Assembly: GCF_000711225.1 (NCBI RefSeq) | Contig: NZ_JOMG01000001.1 | Location: forward strand, 418,855-482,854 | Direction: 5' to 3' | Length of the DNA: 64,000 nucleotides | Source of the DNA: Pelobacter seleniigenes DSM 18267 | GTDB lineage: Bacteria > Desulfobacterota > Desulfuromonadia > Desulfuromonadales > Geopsychrobacteraceae | In this document: one piece after another, positions 34,494-43,792 of the stretch | How the letters are laid out: each line of letters starts with the position of its first letter | How positions within the stretch are numbered: the first letter of the stretch is position 1 | Notes under the pieces: generated by a model | What the model was told of the DNA's origin: nothing | Seen by the model: only the letters and a program-made list of their open reading frames with translations | Databases searched by the model: none | Program-made: the position numbers and the translations under genes

Positions 34494-35245
34494 CAGCGCC
34501 GCTCCTTCAGGCGGCCCAGGGAAAAGAAGCTTTTTTCCAGACCAACATTGAACTGCAGGCGGCGATATTGCAGTACGGTTTTTTCCGCCGGTTTTTCCAC
34601 CGGCAGGACGGTCATGCGCAACGGAACCCAGCGACCGTTCACCAGCTGGACATCGGCAAAAACAATCTGCCTGACCAGGAGGTCTTCTTCGTCGAAATAG
34701 TCGATCCGCTCGGGGACCAGGGTTTCGGGATTCAGTTGATAAATAATTTTCCCCCAGATGACCGCCGCGGTCGGCTTGGGCAGAGCTTCGATAACCCAGC
34801 TGGCGGCATTCTGTTCGAGCAGTCGAAAATCATAATCCTCATCGATTTTATTCGCTTTGACCAGATCGTCATTGGTGATATGACTGCCCATCCAGGCGCC
34901 GCCCATCATCGATGGCGGGACCCGGATCACCCGATCGACCTTGGGCAGATAGTTCCAGACTTCATTGTCGACCTTAAGGGTCGCGACCCCTTTTTCCTTG
35001 GCCGGGGCAACAATCCTGACCAGAAAACGCTCCCGGCCAAGGGACCACAGTTCCATGGTCAGATGTCGCTCCCAGTGACCGGTTTCCACCGTCATTTCGA
35101 CCGTCGCAATGGAAGATTCTCCGGTATATTGCCTTTCAACCTGCTGGATCAGTTGGCGCAAATCGGGTTGTTCGGCCAGGGCGGGAACCGCCACGGCAGA
35201 GAAAAAGAACAGCACCACCAGCAGCAGACGTGATAAAGTAACCAT
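34493..35245 (-). CDS. LolA-like periplasmic outer-membrane lipoprotein-sorting protein
   Basis: 250 aa. Signal peptide (AVAVPALA-EQP) and a mature beta-rich domain of the LolA-like family (PF17131 type): LVRIVAPAKEKGVATLKVDNEVWNY segment, RVPPSMMGGAWMGSHITNDDLVK, and a late block after DEEDLLVRQI. Proteins of this family occur with MMPL or FtsX-type exporters and are thought to carry lipids or lipoproteins across the periplasm. First gene of the operon. No promoter was pinned down in 35246-35435. Confidence 0.9.
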   Translation of the reverse strand: MVTLSRLLLVVLFFFSAVAVPALAEQPDLRQLIQQVERQYTGESSIATVEMTVETGHWERHLTMELWSLGRERFLVRIVAPAKEKGVATLKVDNEVWNYLPKVDRVIRVPPSMMGGAWMGSHITNDDLVKANKIDEDYDFRLLEQNAASWVIEALPKPTAAVIWGKIIYQLNPETLVPERIDYFDEEDLLVRQIVFADVQLVNGRWVPLRMTVLPVEKPAEKTVLQYRRLQFNVGLEKSFFSLGRLKERR

Positions 35246-35435
35246 GCCAGCGCCCCTTCACTGAAAAGCCAAGACTCACGACCTTTATATTATTGTCGAT
35301 TCAACGGAAGAACGCAAAAAAACAAGGCATTTTTTACGTCATCCTGAGCCGGGGGAACAGATTTCTTGCACCGAAATTCCGCACGTGCTATCAATATCTG
35401 ACCGCAAAGGTATTAAATTACAGATCAGGGCTGTC

Positions 35436-36497
35436 ATGAATATCGAACAGATGAAAATCGTACTGCAGGAGATCCTCACCAAAACCAACCTTACCCCCTG
35501 TGTCGTCGGCCACCGCGGGGTTGGGAAGACCGCCGGGATCATTCAGGTCTGCCGGGACATTGAATTCGCTTATGTGCCATTACGCCTCGGCCAGATGGAA
35601 GTCGGCGACCTGGTCGGCATCCCCTATCGTGAAGAGACCACCATGCACTGGTCATGTCCAAGCTGGTGGCCCGCAGCGGATGGCGCCCCAACGGTCGTGC
35701 ATTGCGACGAACTCAACCGCGCCCAGCAGGAAGATACCCTGCAGGCCATCTTCCAATTCGTCGAGCCCCCGACCGAAGGCCAACCGCGCGCGCTGCATAC
35801 CCACCAACTGGCTCCTCAGCATCGCGTCGTCGTTGCCATCAATCCGCCTGACGGCAGCTACCAGGTGGCTCCCCTCGATCGCGCCCTGCTCGACCGCATG
35901 GTGGTCATTCAGGTTGAAACCGATGCCGAGTGCTGGTTACGACATGCCGCTAAGGAAGGTTTTGACAGCCAAGTCCGCCAATTCATTGCCGCCAACCAAC
36001 AGTTGCTGGCCCTGGGCAGTACCTCTTTTGACATGCAGATCGAGCCATCCGAACGGGCCTGGGAAATGATCAGCGTCCTGCGCCAGCACTGCCGTTTCCC
36101 CCGCCACCTGGAGATGGAAGTTTACAGTGGGATCATCGGCCGGGAAGCCGCTGTCAGCTTTCTCCAGTGGTGCACTGAACAGCGGACCCGGCCACTAAGT
36201 GCGGAAGATATCCTGACCCGCTGGCCGGAGGTTGCCGGTCAGGCGGCAGCCCAACAGGACGACATTCAAGCCGCCACCATGAGCGCGCTGATCACCTGCC
36301 TGCAGAACGACGGCCGGCTGGCCACAGCGGCCCAGGACAACCTGGTCGCCTATATCGATATTCTGCCGCGCGACATGCGCTTCGGCCTGGTCAAAGCACT
36401 GTTACGGATCCCGCCCGTTGCCGAGATCTTGTGTCTGGATAAGTATGACAATTCAATTCTCGACACCATCCGCCAGATTAGCCAGGATGTCGCCTGA
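35436..36497 (+). CDS. MoxR-like AAA+ ATPase
   Basis: 353 aa from the ATG at 35436; the frame opens at 35385. Walker A GHRGVGKTAG, Walker B-like VVHCDELNRA, sensor 1 VVAINPPDG and an arginine-rich second region PLDRALLDRMVV identify a MoxR/CbbQ-type AAA+ ATPase, which usually acts with a VWA-domain protein as a chaperone for metallo- or multi-subunit enzymes. The downstream VWA-like gene overlaps it by 11 bases, so they form such a pair. Target complex unknown. Confidence 0.9.
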   Translation: MNIEQMKIVLQEILTKTNLTPCVVGHRGVGKTAGIIQVCRDIEFAYVPLRLGQMEVGDLVGIPYREETTMHWSCPSWWPAADGAPTVVHCDELNRAQQEDTLQAIFQFVEPPTEGQPRALHTHQLAPQHRVVVAINPPDGSYQVAPLDRALLDRMVVIQVETDAECWLRHAAKEGFDSQVRQFIAANQQLLALGSTSFDMQIEPSERAWEMISVLRQHCRFPRHLEMEVYSGIIGREAAVSFLQWCTEQRTRPLSAEDILTRWPEVAGQAAAQQDDIQAATMSALITCLQNDGRLATAAQDNLVAYIDILPRDMRFGLVKALLRIPPVAEILCLDKYDNSILDTIRQISQDVA

Positions 36498-37671
36498 TCC
36501 ACTGCGGCCGCTGCAGGACGCCATCGTCCGGTTGCTGAAAAGCCGCCCCTTTTATGGCCAGTTTCTGCTCCAGTTCAAACGCCTGCCCTATGCTGGAAAC
36601 AAAGCGGTCGCCGTCACCATCGCCGATGCCATTCCAACCCTGCTGGTCAATCCGCAGCGCTTTATGCTCTTTGCCCAGGCTGAGCAGGAAGCGCTCCTCG
36701 AACACCTGATCAAGCATACCCTGCACCTTCACCCCTGTCGCCGCAAAGAGCGCCGGGCCAGGATCTGGGATCTGGCCTGTGATCTGGCCATCAACCCGGG
36801 GATTGCCAACCTGCCCCGGGAAGCCGTGCAGCCGGCCCGGCTGCGCCTTCCGGAAGGACTGGCCGCTGAAGAATACTATGCCCGCCTGCTGCAGCTGCCG
36901 GAACTTGGCAGTTTGAGCGGCAGCGGAGACGACCAACGCCCGCCCCAGGATAGCGGTGAACAGAACCCGGCCGCTGAGCAACGGTTGGAGATTATCGACG
37001 ATCACATCCCCTGGCAGGATGCCGACCGTACCCCGGTGGCGCTGTCGGAGCAGGTGGTTCGGCAGATGGTCAGCAAGGCCCGACAGGGCGATCGGGAGGA
37101 GAGCACGGGGGAACTGGCCACCCTGCTGGAACCGTTCCTTACTCCGCCCAGCATCCCCTGGCAGCAGGTTTTGCGTCAATTCGTCGGTACCGCCGGGCGG
37201 GTCGGGAAAAGCTCAACCTGGTCACGCAGCCATCGCCGTTTCGACCGCCACACCCCCGGCCTGCGTAAAAAACAATATCTGAACCTGGTCGTCGCCATCG
37301 ATGTCAGCGATTCGACAGATACTCAGCTGCTGCGCGAAGCCTTTGCCAACGAGCTGCTTCGCATTGCCCGGGGGCGACAAAGCCGGATCACCGTGCTTTA
37401 CGCCGGTAGCCGCATTCAAAAGGTCGCAGCTTTCAGCGGGCAACCTCTGGTGGTCGACACCTATCGGGGGGGCGGCTTCACCGACTTTCGTCCGGCTTTC
37501 GAATATGCGCAGCAGCTGCAACCACGACCAGCGGCAATGATTTACCTGACCGACGGCTTCGGCCCGGCCCCGGCCAGCTCCGATATCCCGACCCTGTGGG
37601 TGCTTTCGCCGGAAGGCCGCAAGCCGGTCCCCTGGGGATTGGAACTGAGACTGCAGAACCACTGCCGCTAA
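36487..37671 (+). CDS. VWA-like protein (DUF2201 type), partner of the MoxR ATPase
   Basis: 394 aa, ATG at 36487 inside the end of the ATPase gene. The N-terminal part resembles a putative metallopeptidase domain, but the metal site reads LEHLIKHTLH (HxxxH rather than HExxH), so it is probably catalytically inactive. The C-terminal third (from about 265) is a VWA-like domain with a MIDAS-type DVSDST and a TDGFGP loop. MoxR plus VWA pairs remodel or activate protein complexes, often inserting metals. Confidence 0.85.
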   Translation: MSPDPLRPLQDAIVRLLKSRPFYGQFLLQFKRLPYAGNKAVAVTIADAIPTLLVNPQRFMLFAQAEQEALLEHLIKHTLHLHPCRRKERRARIWDLACDLAINPGIANLPREAVQPARLRLPEGLAAEEYYARLLQLPELGSLSGSGDDQRPPQDSGEQNPAAEQRLEIIDDHIPWQDADRTPVALSEQVVRQMVSKARQGDREESTGELATLLEPFLTPPSIPWQQVLRQFVGTAGRVGKSSTWSRSHRRFDRHTPGLRKKQYLNLVVAIDVSDSTDTQLLREAFANELLRIARGRQSRITVLYAGSRIQKVAAFSGQPLVVDTYRGGGFTDFRPAFEYAQQLQPRPAAMIYLTDGFGPAPASSDIPTLWVLSPEGRKPVPWGLELRLQNHCR

Positions 37672-37743
37672 CCACCTTGCGCAGCGGCAAAGCCGCAGCC
37701 AAGCACAGCTTGCCCCGAGAGAACCCGGAGAAAGGAGACAACA

Positions 37744-38151
37744 GTGACTGAACAGCATCCCCCCATGTCGGAAGAGAGTATCCGCGAATACTTGGCCCAA
37801 CAAGGAGCCCGGGTCATGAGCCGTTCCGGGCGTAACGAGCATTACGGGTCGCCGCGGGATTTTTCTTTCGAGGTCAAAGCGGTCTTTGCCAACGGCCTGG
37901 GCCTGCACATTATTGCCCGGCAATATAATTATCGTGACCCTTGGGAAGCGGACGGCCGCATTAACGATCTGGTCGACCTGCTCCTGCTCCATAACGGCCG
38001 GGGTAGCGAATTGCCCAAAGGCTATGCCTATTTCCAGGGCAGCGACTGCGAAGAAGGGGTTGACTTTCAGCTGTTTACCGATATTGTCAAAACAGTTGAA
38101 TCGATCAATCCCAAACTGTTTATTCTACAATCCATGACCGGTGATTTTTAA
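37744..38151 (+). CDS. Small conserved-looking protein of unknown function
   Basis: 135 aa from a GTG start 5 bases after AAAGGAG. No signal or membrane helix; a mostly alpha/beta character with an acidic middle (YYRDPWEADGRIND). No family recognised. It follows the VWA gene by 72 bases on the same strand and could be the third member of the MoxR-VWA operon, for example the target or an adaptor (inference). Confidence 0.65.
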   Translation: MTEQHPPMSEESIREYLAQQGARVMSRSGRNEHYGSPRDFSFEVKAVFANGLGLHIIARQYNYRDPWEADGRINDLVDLLLLHNGRGSELPKGYAYFQGSDCEEGVDFQLFTDIVKTVESINPKLFILQSMTGDF

Positions 38152-38301
38152 AGCGGGGGAAGAAATTGCCAGATCTCAAAATTAAATTTGACTAACTCCA
38201 TTTCTGCCGGCATAATACATGAGGGAAATCCCATAAATATATAGTAATGATAAATATTTCGGTCAGATCAGTTCCTCCATGCTTTTTGAGGTTTTCTTTT
38301 A

Positions 38302-40497
38302 ATGGAACTACGCAGAAATCCGGTTATCCTGACGATAGACGATGAAGAGAACATAAGAGCCAGCTTTCGCCTGTTTCTGGAGGATTTTGACTTTCAAGTT
38401 CTTGAAGCCGCCAACGGCCGGGAAGGGCTGGAGATATTTGCCCGCGAACAACCGGACTTGGTCCTGTGTGATCTGCGTATGCCGGAAATCGACGGGCTGG
38501 AAGTTCTCGAAGAGATCAAGAGAACTTCTCCCGACACCCCGGTGATTGTGGTTTCGGGAACCGGGGTCATCGGCGATGCCATTGAAGCCATTCATAAAGG
38601 GGCCTGGAATTACCTCCTGAAACCGATCCAGGATATGTCGGCGCTGCTCCATGCCATCAATCAGGCCATCGAACGGTCACGGCTGATCATCGAAAACCGG
38701 GCCTACCAGGAGCATCTGGAGGAAGAAGTCACCAAGCGTACCGAAGCCCTCCAGAAAGCGGTCCGCGACCTCAATAATTCACACTTGCGGCTGAAAAACA
38801 GCGAAGAAAAATACCGCCTGATTTTCGAAAACCTGCAGGATGTTTATCTGGAAATGGGCTTTGACGGGACCATCATCGAGATCAGCCCCTCCATCTCCAA
38901 TATCTCCTCTTATAAACGCAGCGAAGTCCTCAACCAAAATGTGCTGATGATTTTTCCGGCCGAGCAGGATCGCGGCCTGTTGTTTGCCCAGTTGCAGGAA
39001 AAGGACCGCATCGTTGATTTTGAAATCAACCTGCAGGACAAAGACGGCCGGCTGATCCCCTGTTCTTTAAACGCCAGCTTCCAAAAGGGCCTGGACCAGA
39101 ACAAAGACAAAATCTGCGCAACCCTGCGCGACGTAACTGAGCGCAAGCAGGCGGAGGAACGGATCGAGTATCTGGCCTATTATGACGCCCTGACCGATCT
39201 ACCGAATCGCCGCCTGCTTCTCAACCGCCTGGAACAGAACATTTCCCTGGTCCGTCGCTTCGGTCATTATGGAGCCATGCTCTATCTGGACCTGGATCGT
39301 TTCAAGAATATCAACGACTCGCTGGGTCATCCGGTCGGCGATGCCCTGCTCAAAGAGGTCGCCTCCCGCTTGACGATGGATCTGCGCGCCGAGGACACAG
39401 TTTCCAGACTGGGCGGCGATGAATTCGTCATGCTGCTCTCCGACCTGGGCAGTGACGCCACCAACGCTGCTGCCGCGGCCCAGTATAAGGCCGAAGCCAT
39501 CAAGTCCCGTCTGGCCCGAAAATATCAGATCGCCGGACATGAATTACATATCACTCCGAGTATCGGGGTGGCCATGTTTCCGTCCGCGGACAAAAACCAA
39601 CTCGACCAGGAATCCGGTATCGATATCCTGCGCTATGCAGACACCGCAATGTACCGGGCCAAGGAAGAGGGCCGGGACATGATCCGCTTTTTCCTGCCCA
39701 GCATGCAGGCCGCGGCGGACAGTCGGCTGGCCATCGAAAAGGAACTTCGCTATGCCCTGGAAAGAAATCAGCTGAGCCTGTATTTTCAACCTCAGGTCAA
39801 CAGCGCCGGGCAGATTGTCGGCGCCGAAACCCTGATCCGCTGGGAGCATCCGGACAAGGGCTTTATTTCGCCAGCCATTTTTATTCCGGTAGCAGAAGTG
39901 ACCGGGCTGATTCTACCCATCGGGGAGTGGGTTCTCCGCAATGCCTGCCTGCAAATGCGCCGCTGGCAGGAGTGCGGATTTCCGATTCCCCATCTGGCTG
40001 TCAATGTCAGCCCGCGCCAGTTCCGGCAGCCCCATTTTATCAACCAGGTCAAAAATATTCTTGATGAGACTGGAGCCGATCCGACGATGCTCGGCCTGGA
40101 ACTGACCGAGGGGATGGTGATCGATAATATCGTTGATACCATCGACAAAATGCAGGGGCTGAAAAAGCTTGGTATCGAGTTGTCCATAGACGATTTTGGA
40201 ACCGGTTATTCCTCCCTGGCCTATCTCAAAAAAATGCCTTTGGATATCCTCAAGATCGATCAATCTTTTGTCCGGGATATCGAAAACGACATCAACGACG
40301 CCGCCATTGTCGACACCATTATCTCCATGGCTAAACACCTGGATCTGAAAGTTGTCGCCGAAGGGGTGGAAACCGAATACGAACTCAATTTCCTCCAGGA
40401 AAAAGGCTGCTCCATTTTCCAGGGCTATCTGTTCAGCAAGCCCTTGCCCAATGACCGCTTTACCAAACTTCTCGAAGCCGGCACCATTTTCCCCTGA
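38302..40497 (+). CDS. Bifunctional-type c-di-GMP regulator: REC-PAS-GGDEF-EAL
   Basis: 731 aa. REC domain (about 8-125, acceptor D57 in LCDLRMP), coiled coil, PAS (about 165-280), GGDEF (about 295-465) and EAL (about 475-730). The active site RLGGDEFV is intact and an inhibitory I-site RAED lies five residues before GGDEF. The EAL domain has ETLIRW (metal Glu kept, EAL to ETL), DDFGTGYSSL, LKIDQSF and VAEGVET, so phosphodiesterase activity is plausible. Which activity dominates cannot be read. The gene is alone; a c-di-GMP-related neighbourhood with the HD-GYP and HDOD genes is noted. Confidence 0.95.
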   Translation: MELRRNPVILTIDDEENIRASFRLFLEDFDFQVLEAANGREGLEIFAREQPDLVLCDLRMPEIDGLEVLEEIKRTSPDTPVIVVSGTGVIGDAIEAIHKGAWNYLLKPIQDMSALLHAINQAIERSRLIIENRAYQEHLEEEVTKRTEALQKAVRDLNNSHLRLKNSEEKYRLIFENLQDVYLEMGFDGTIIEISPSISNISSYKRSEVLNQNVLMIFPAEQDRGLLFAQLQEKDRIVDFEINLQDKDGRLIPCSLNASFQKGLDQNKDKICATLRDVTERKQAEERIEYLAYYDALTDLPNRRLLLNRLEQNISLVRRFGHYGAMLYLDLDRFKNINDSLGHPVGDALLKEVASRLTMDLRAEDTVSRLGGDEFVMLLSDLGSDATNAAAAAQYKAEAIKSRLARKYQIAGHELHITPSIGVAMFPSADKNQLDQESGIDILRYADTAMYRAKEEGRDMIRFFLPSMQAAADSRLAIEKELRYALERNQLSLYFQPQVNSAGQIVGAETLIRWEHPDKGFISPAIFIPVAEVTGLILPIGEWVLRNACLQMRRWQECGFPIPHLAVNVSPRQFRQPHFINQVKNILDETGADPTMLGLELTEGMVIDNIVDTIDKMQGLKKLGIELSIDDFGTGYSSLAYLKKMPLDILKIDQSFVRDIENDINDAAIVDTIISMAKHLDLKVVAEGVETEYELNFLQEKGCSIFQGYLFSKPLPNDRFTKLLEAGTIFP

Positions 40498-40618
40498 AAT
40501 CGTACTTGAAATTCATTTCTTGATCACGGCATTATGTAGCTCCTGAAAAGTTCGCCGCAGTTCGTTTCGAACCACGGTGTCAACCTGAGAATTTACATTT
40601 TCGAAAAGGAGTATGCCA

Positions 40619-41128
40619 ATGAGCACTCAACCCGTGGTGAAAGTCCAGACCAACAAGGGAGAGATCGTCATTGAACTGAATGCCGAAAAAGCCCCGATCA
40701 GCACTGAAAACTTTCTAAAATATGCGCGTGACGGTTTTTATGAGCAGACAATCTTTCACCGCGTCATTCCCGGTTTCATGATCCAGGGGGGCGGGTTTAC
40801 CGCAGAGATGGCGCAGAAAAAAACCGCCGGACAGATTAAAAACGAAGCCCACAACGGCCTGAAGAATACCCGTGGCTCCATTGCCATGGCCCGCACTCAG
40901 GTCGTTGACAGCGCCACCTGCCAGTTTTTCATCAACCTGGTCAATAACAGTTTCCTCGACCATCAGGGCACCGCTCCCAATCAATACGGTTACGCCGTTT
41001 TCGGCCAGGTCACGGCAGGAATGGAGGTGGTCGATGCCATTGCCCAGGTTCCCACCGGCACCCAGGGTTACCACCAGGATGTGCCAAAAGAGCCAGTCCT
41101 GATCGAAAGCGTTTCCATTGAGCAGTAA
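40619..41128 (+). CDS. ppiB: Peptidyl-prolyl cis-trans isomerase, cyclophilin type
   Basis: 169 aa from the ATG at 40619, 7 bases after AAAAGGAG (an ATG 6 bases earlier is too close). Active-site blocks FHRVIPGFMIQGG, SIAMART and SATCQFFINL, including the catalytic Arg in FHRV. No signal peptide, so cytoplasmic. It accelerates proline isomerisation in protein folding. ppiB rather than ppiA is chosen from length and lack of a signal. Confidence 0.92.
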   Translation: MSTQPVVKVQTNKGEIVIELNAEKAPISTENFLKYARDGFYEQTIFHRVIPGFMIQGGGFTAEMAQKKTAGQIKNEAHNGLKNTRGSIAMARTQVVDSATCQFFINLVNNSFLDHQGTAPNQYGYAVFGQVTAGMEVVDAIAQVPTGTQGYHQDVPKEPVLIESVSIEQ

Positions 41129-41147
41129 CATCTCTGCCGGGTTGTTC

Positions 41148-41175
41148 AGGGCTGCAGCACGCAGCCCTTTGCTTA
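41148..41175 (+). terminator. Intrinsic terminator of ppiB
   Basis: AGGGCTGC (41148-41155), 5-base loop, GCAGCCCT (41161-41168), then TTGCTTATT. 8-bp GC-rich stem with a short T-rich tail, 20 bases after the stop. Confidence 0.7.
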
Positions 41176-41278
41176 TTGCCGCCGCGGAGCGCATTACCAA
41201 CGTCAGACAGCGCCGGTTTATTTTCTCACCGGGACCACTATACCTGGCCCATCTTACTCGATAAAATAAGTAGAAACT

Positions 41279-41842
41279 ATGGACATTCTAACCCTGATCG
41301 GAATCGCCGTGGCCTTGGCCATGGACGCTTTTGCCGTGGCCTTGGCCGCCGGCCTGAGCCTGCCCAAACTGACCGGCCGGCACCTGTTTCGATTCGCTTT
41401 TCATTTCGGCCTGTTTCAGGCTCTGATGCCGATTCTGGGCTGGGCTGCGGGAATCAGCCTGCGCCGGCAGATTGAAACCTTTGATCACTGGCTGGCCTTT
41501 ATTCTGCTGTTCCTGATCGGCGCAAAAATGCTCCGCGATTCCTGGCAAAAAGAAGAGGAGACAGAACCGGGAGATCCGACCCGGGGCCTGTCCCTGGTCA
41601 TGCTATCCATTGCCACCAGTATCGACGCGCTGGCCGTCGGCCTCAGCCTGGCCGTGCTCGGAGTCGAGATCTGGACACCGTCCCTGGTCATCGGTTTCAC
41701 CGCCTGCCTGCTGACCCTCTGCGGCATGCTGTTGGGAAGACGTTTGGGCAGCAGTTGGGGACCACGAGTGGAACGCCTGGGTGGCGCGCTGCTGATCGTC
41801 ATCGGGCTGAAGATTTTAATCGAACATACATTGTTAAAATGA
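41279..41842 (+). CDS. mntP: Manganese efflux pump MntP
   Basis: 187 aa, six helices. Conserved acidic and small residues of the family are in ALAMDAFAVALAAG (helix 1) and TSIDALAVGLSLAV (helix 4), the repeat pair that builds the transport path. MntP exports Mn2+. No Mn-responsive (yybP-ykoY) riboswitch was found in 41169-41278. The stop overlaps the upstream ATG (41839) of the longer aguA frame, but the likelier aguA start is 18 bases after the stop. Confidence 0.93.
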   Translation: MDILTLIGIAVALAMDAFAVALAAGLSLPKLTGRHLFRFAFHFGLFQALMPILGWAAGISLRRQIETFDHWLAFILLFLIGAKMLRDSWQKEEETEPGDPTRGLSLVMLSIATSIDALAVGLSLAVLGVEIWTPSLVIGFTACLLTLCGMLLGRRLGSSWGPRVERLGGALLIVIGLKILIEHTLLK

Positions 41843-41859
41843 CAAAAGGCAGCTCATTC

Positions 41860-42900
41860 ATGGAAAAGACCCCTTATCAAATCCGTCGGCTTCCGGCCGA
41901 ATGGGAAGAGCAAGATGCCGTGCTGCTGGCCTGGCCGCACCGAAATTCAGACTGGTGCGACCTGCTGGCCGAGGTGCAGCAGACCTACCTGGAATTGACT
42001 CGGCAGCTGACCAGGGTCAGCAAGGTCATCATCGCCACTCCGGAACCGAAGGCTGTTGAAAAAGTGCTGCGAGAACATGGCGTCGCCATGAACGCGGTCA
42101 TGATTTTTGCAGTTGCTACCGATGACACCTGGGCCAGGGATTTCGGCCCGATCACGGTTTACGCCGGGGAGCAGCCACTATTACTCGATTTCGGCTTCAA
42201 CGGTTGGGGATTGAAATTTGCCGCCGCGGCCGACAACCAGATCACCCGTAACCTGCATCAGGCCGGCTGTTTCGGGCAGACCGCACTGGAAACCATCGGT
42301 CTGATTCTGGAAGGGGGCAGTATCGAAAGCGATGGCAACGGCACCCTGCTGACCACCAGTGACTGCCTGCTCAACCCTAACCGCAACCCTCACCTGGGGC
42401 GGGAGCAACTCGCCGAACAGCTCACCGAACTATTCGGCACAGATCATCTCCTTTGGCTCGACCACGGCTGGCTGGCAGGTGACGACACCGATTCCCATAT
42501 CGATACCCTGGCCCGGCTCTGCCCGGATGACAGCATTGTCTATGTTCGCTGTGACGATCCGGCGGATGAACATTTCCCGGCCCTGCAAAGGATGCAAGAA
42601 CAGTTGCACAGCTTCACCACCAGAGCGGGGAAACCTTACCGACTCCTGCCCCTGCCCTGGCCGTCTGCCTGTTTCGATGACGGCGAGAGGCTGCCGGCAA
42701 CCTATGCCAATTTCCTGGTGATCAATCAGCTGGTGCTGGTGCCGACCTATGCCGATAAGGCGGACAGCGAAGCCCTCGCGGTTATCGCCCAGGCTTTCCC
42801 CGGCTACGAAATCGTCGGCATTGATTGCCGCCCTCTGATCAGGCAACATGGCTCCCTGCACTGCATTACCATGCAGATCCCGAAAGGAGTTCTGAAATGA
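41860..42900 (+). CDS. aguA: Agmatine deiminase (peptidylarginine-deiminase family)
   Basis: 346 aa from the ATG at 41860 with AAAGGCAG about 10 bases upstream; an ATG at 41839 overlaps the mntP stop but has no ribosome site. Family features: WPHRNSDW, DDTWARDFGP (Asp-containing block), EGGSIESDG and GDDTDSHIDTLARL (His), and the C-terminal catalytic Cys in HCITMQ. It converts agmatine to N-carbamoylputrescine and ammonia. The next gene encodes the enzyme that completes putrescine synthesis. The link to arginine decarboxylase is not in this window. Confidence 0.93.
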   Translation: MEKTPYQIRRLPAEWEEQDAVLLAWPHRNSDWCDLLAEVQQTYLELTRQLTRVSKVIIATPEPKAVEKVLREHGVAMNAVMIFAVATDDTWARDFGPITVYAGEQPLLLDFGFNGWGLKFAAAADNQITRNLHQAGCFGQTALETIGLILEGGSIESDGNGTLLTTSDCLLNPNRNPHLGREQLAEQLTELFGTDHLLWLDHGWLAGDDTDSHIDTLARLCPDDSIVYVRCDDPADEHFPALQRMQEQLHSFTTRAGKPYRLLPLPWPSACFDDGERLPATYANFLVINQLVLVPTYADKADSEALAVIAQAFPGYEIVGIDCRPLIRQHGSLHCITMQIPKGVLK

Positions 42901-43778
42901 GAACCTTGCCCATCGGCCTCGTTCAGCACAGCTGCCAGGAAGACCGTCAGGCCAACATCGACAAAAGCCTCCAGGGAATTCGTCAGGCAGCAGCACAGGG
43001 CGCCCGGCTGGTTATTTTGCAGGAACTGCATTGCGGTCCCTATTTCTGTCAGACCGAAGATCCCGCGCTGTGCAATCTGGCAGAACCCATTCCCGGTCCG
43101 GCCACCGAGCAGTTCGGAGCGCTGGCCAAAGAGCTGAACCTGGTTCTGGTGCTCTCCCTGTTCGAAAAAAGAGCGGCCGGGGTCTATCACAACACCGCGG
43201 TGGTGTTAGAAAACGACGGCAGCATTGCCGGGAAATATCGCAAGATGCACATCCCGGACGATCCGGGCTACTACGAAAAATTCTATTTTACTCCCGGCGA
43301 CCTCGGTTTCAACCCGATCCAGACCTCCCTCGGCAGGCTCGGGGTATTGGTCTGCTGGGATCAGTGGTATCCTGAAGCAGCCCGCCTGATGGCCCTGGCC
43401 GGAGCGGAAATCCTCATCTATCCGACGGCCATCGGTTTCGATCCGGCCGATTCCCAAGCAGAGCAACAGCGCCAGCGGGACGCCTGGATCACGATTCAGC
43501 GCAGCCACGCGGTTGCCAATGGGATCCCCGTGGTTGCGGTCAACCGGGTCGGTTTTGAAGCCGACCCCAGCGGCCAGACTGCCGGGGCCCGTTTTTGGGG
43601 TCACAGTTTCGTGGCCGGTGGACAAGGGGAAATCCTACTGCAGGCCGGTGATCAGGAAGACGTCCTGACCCTGGAACTCGATCTGGACCGAAGCGAACAG
43701 ATCCGCCGGATCTGGCCGTTTTTGCGCGATCGCCGAATCGATGCCTATCAGGACATTTTGAAAAGAGTGCGGGATTAA
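42897..43778 (+). CDS. aguB: N-carbamoylputrescine amidase (nitrilase superfamily)
   Basis: 293 aa; the ATG overlaps the aguA stop as ATGA with GAAAGGAG upstream, so the genes are coupled. The nitrilase Glu-Lys-Cys triad is visible: Glu in ILQELHC, Lys in KYRKMHIP, and Cys in LVCWDQWYPE. It hydrolyses N-carbamoylputrescine to putrescine, CO2 and ammonia. Confidence 0.94.
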   Translation: MRTLPIGLVQHSCQEDRQANIDKSLQGIRQAAAQGARLVILQELHCGPYFCQTEDPALCNLAEPIPGPATEQFGALAKELNLVLVLSLFEKRAAGVYHNTAVVLENDGSIAGKYRKMHIPDDPGYYEKFYFTPGDLGFNPIQTSLGRLGVLVCWDQWYPEAARLMALAGAEILIYPTAIGFDPADSQAEQQRQRDAWITIQRSHAVANGIPVVAVNRVGFEADPSGQTAGARFWGHSFVAGGQGEILLQAGDQEDVLTLELDLDRSEQIRRIWPFLRDRRIDAYQDILKRVRD

Positions 43779-43792
43779 AAGATTGAACAAGA

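Noticed and set aside
41129-41278. Possible yybP-ykoY Mn riboswitch upstream of mntP
   Set aside because: The conserved GGGGAGUA-type core was not found; only a ppiB terminator hairpin is present.
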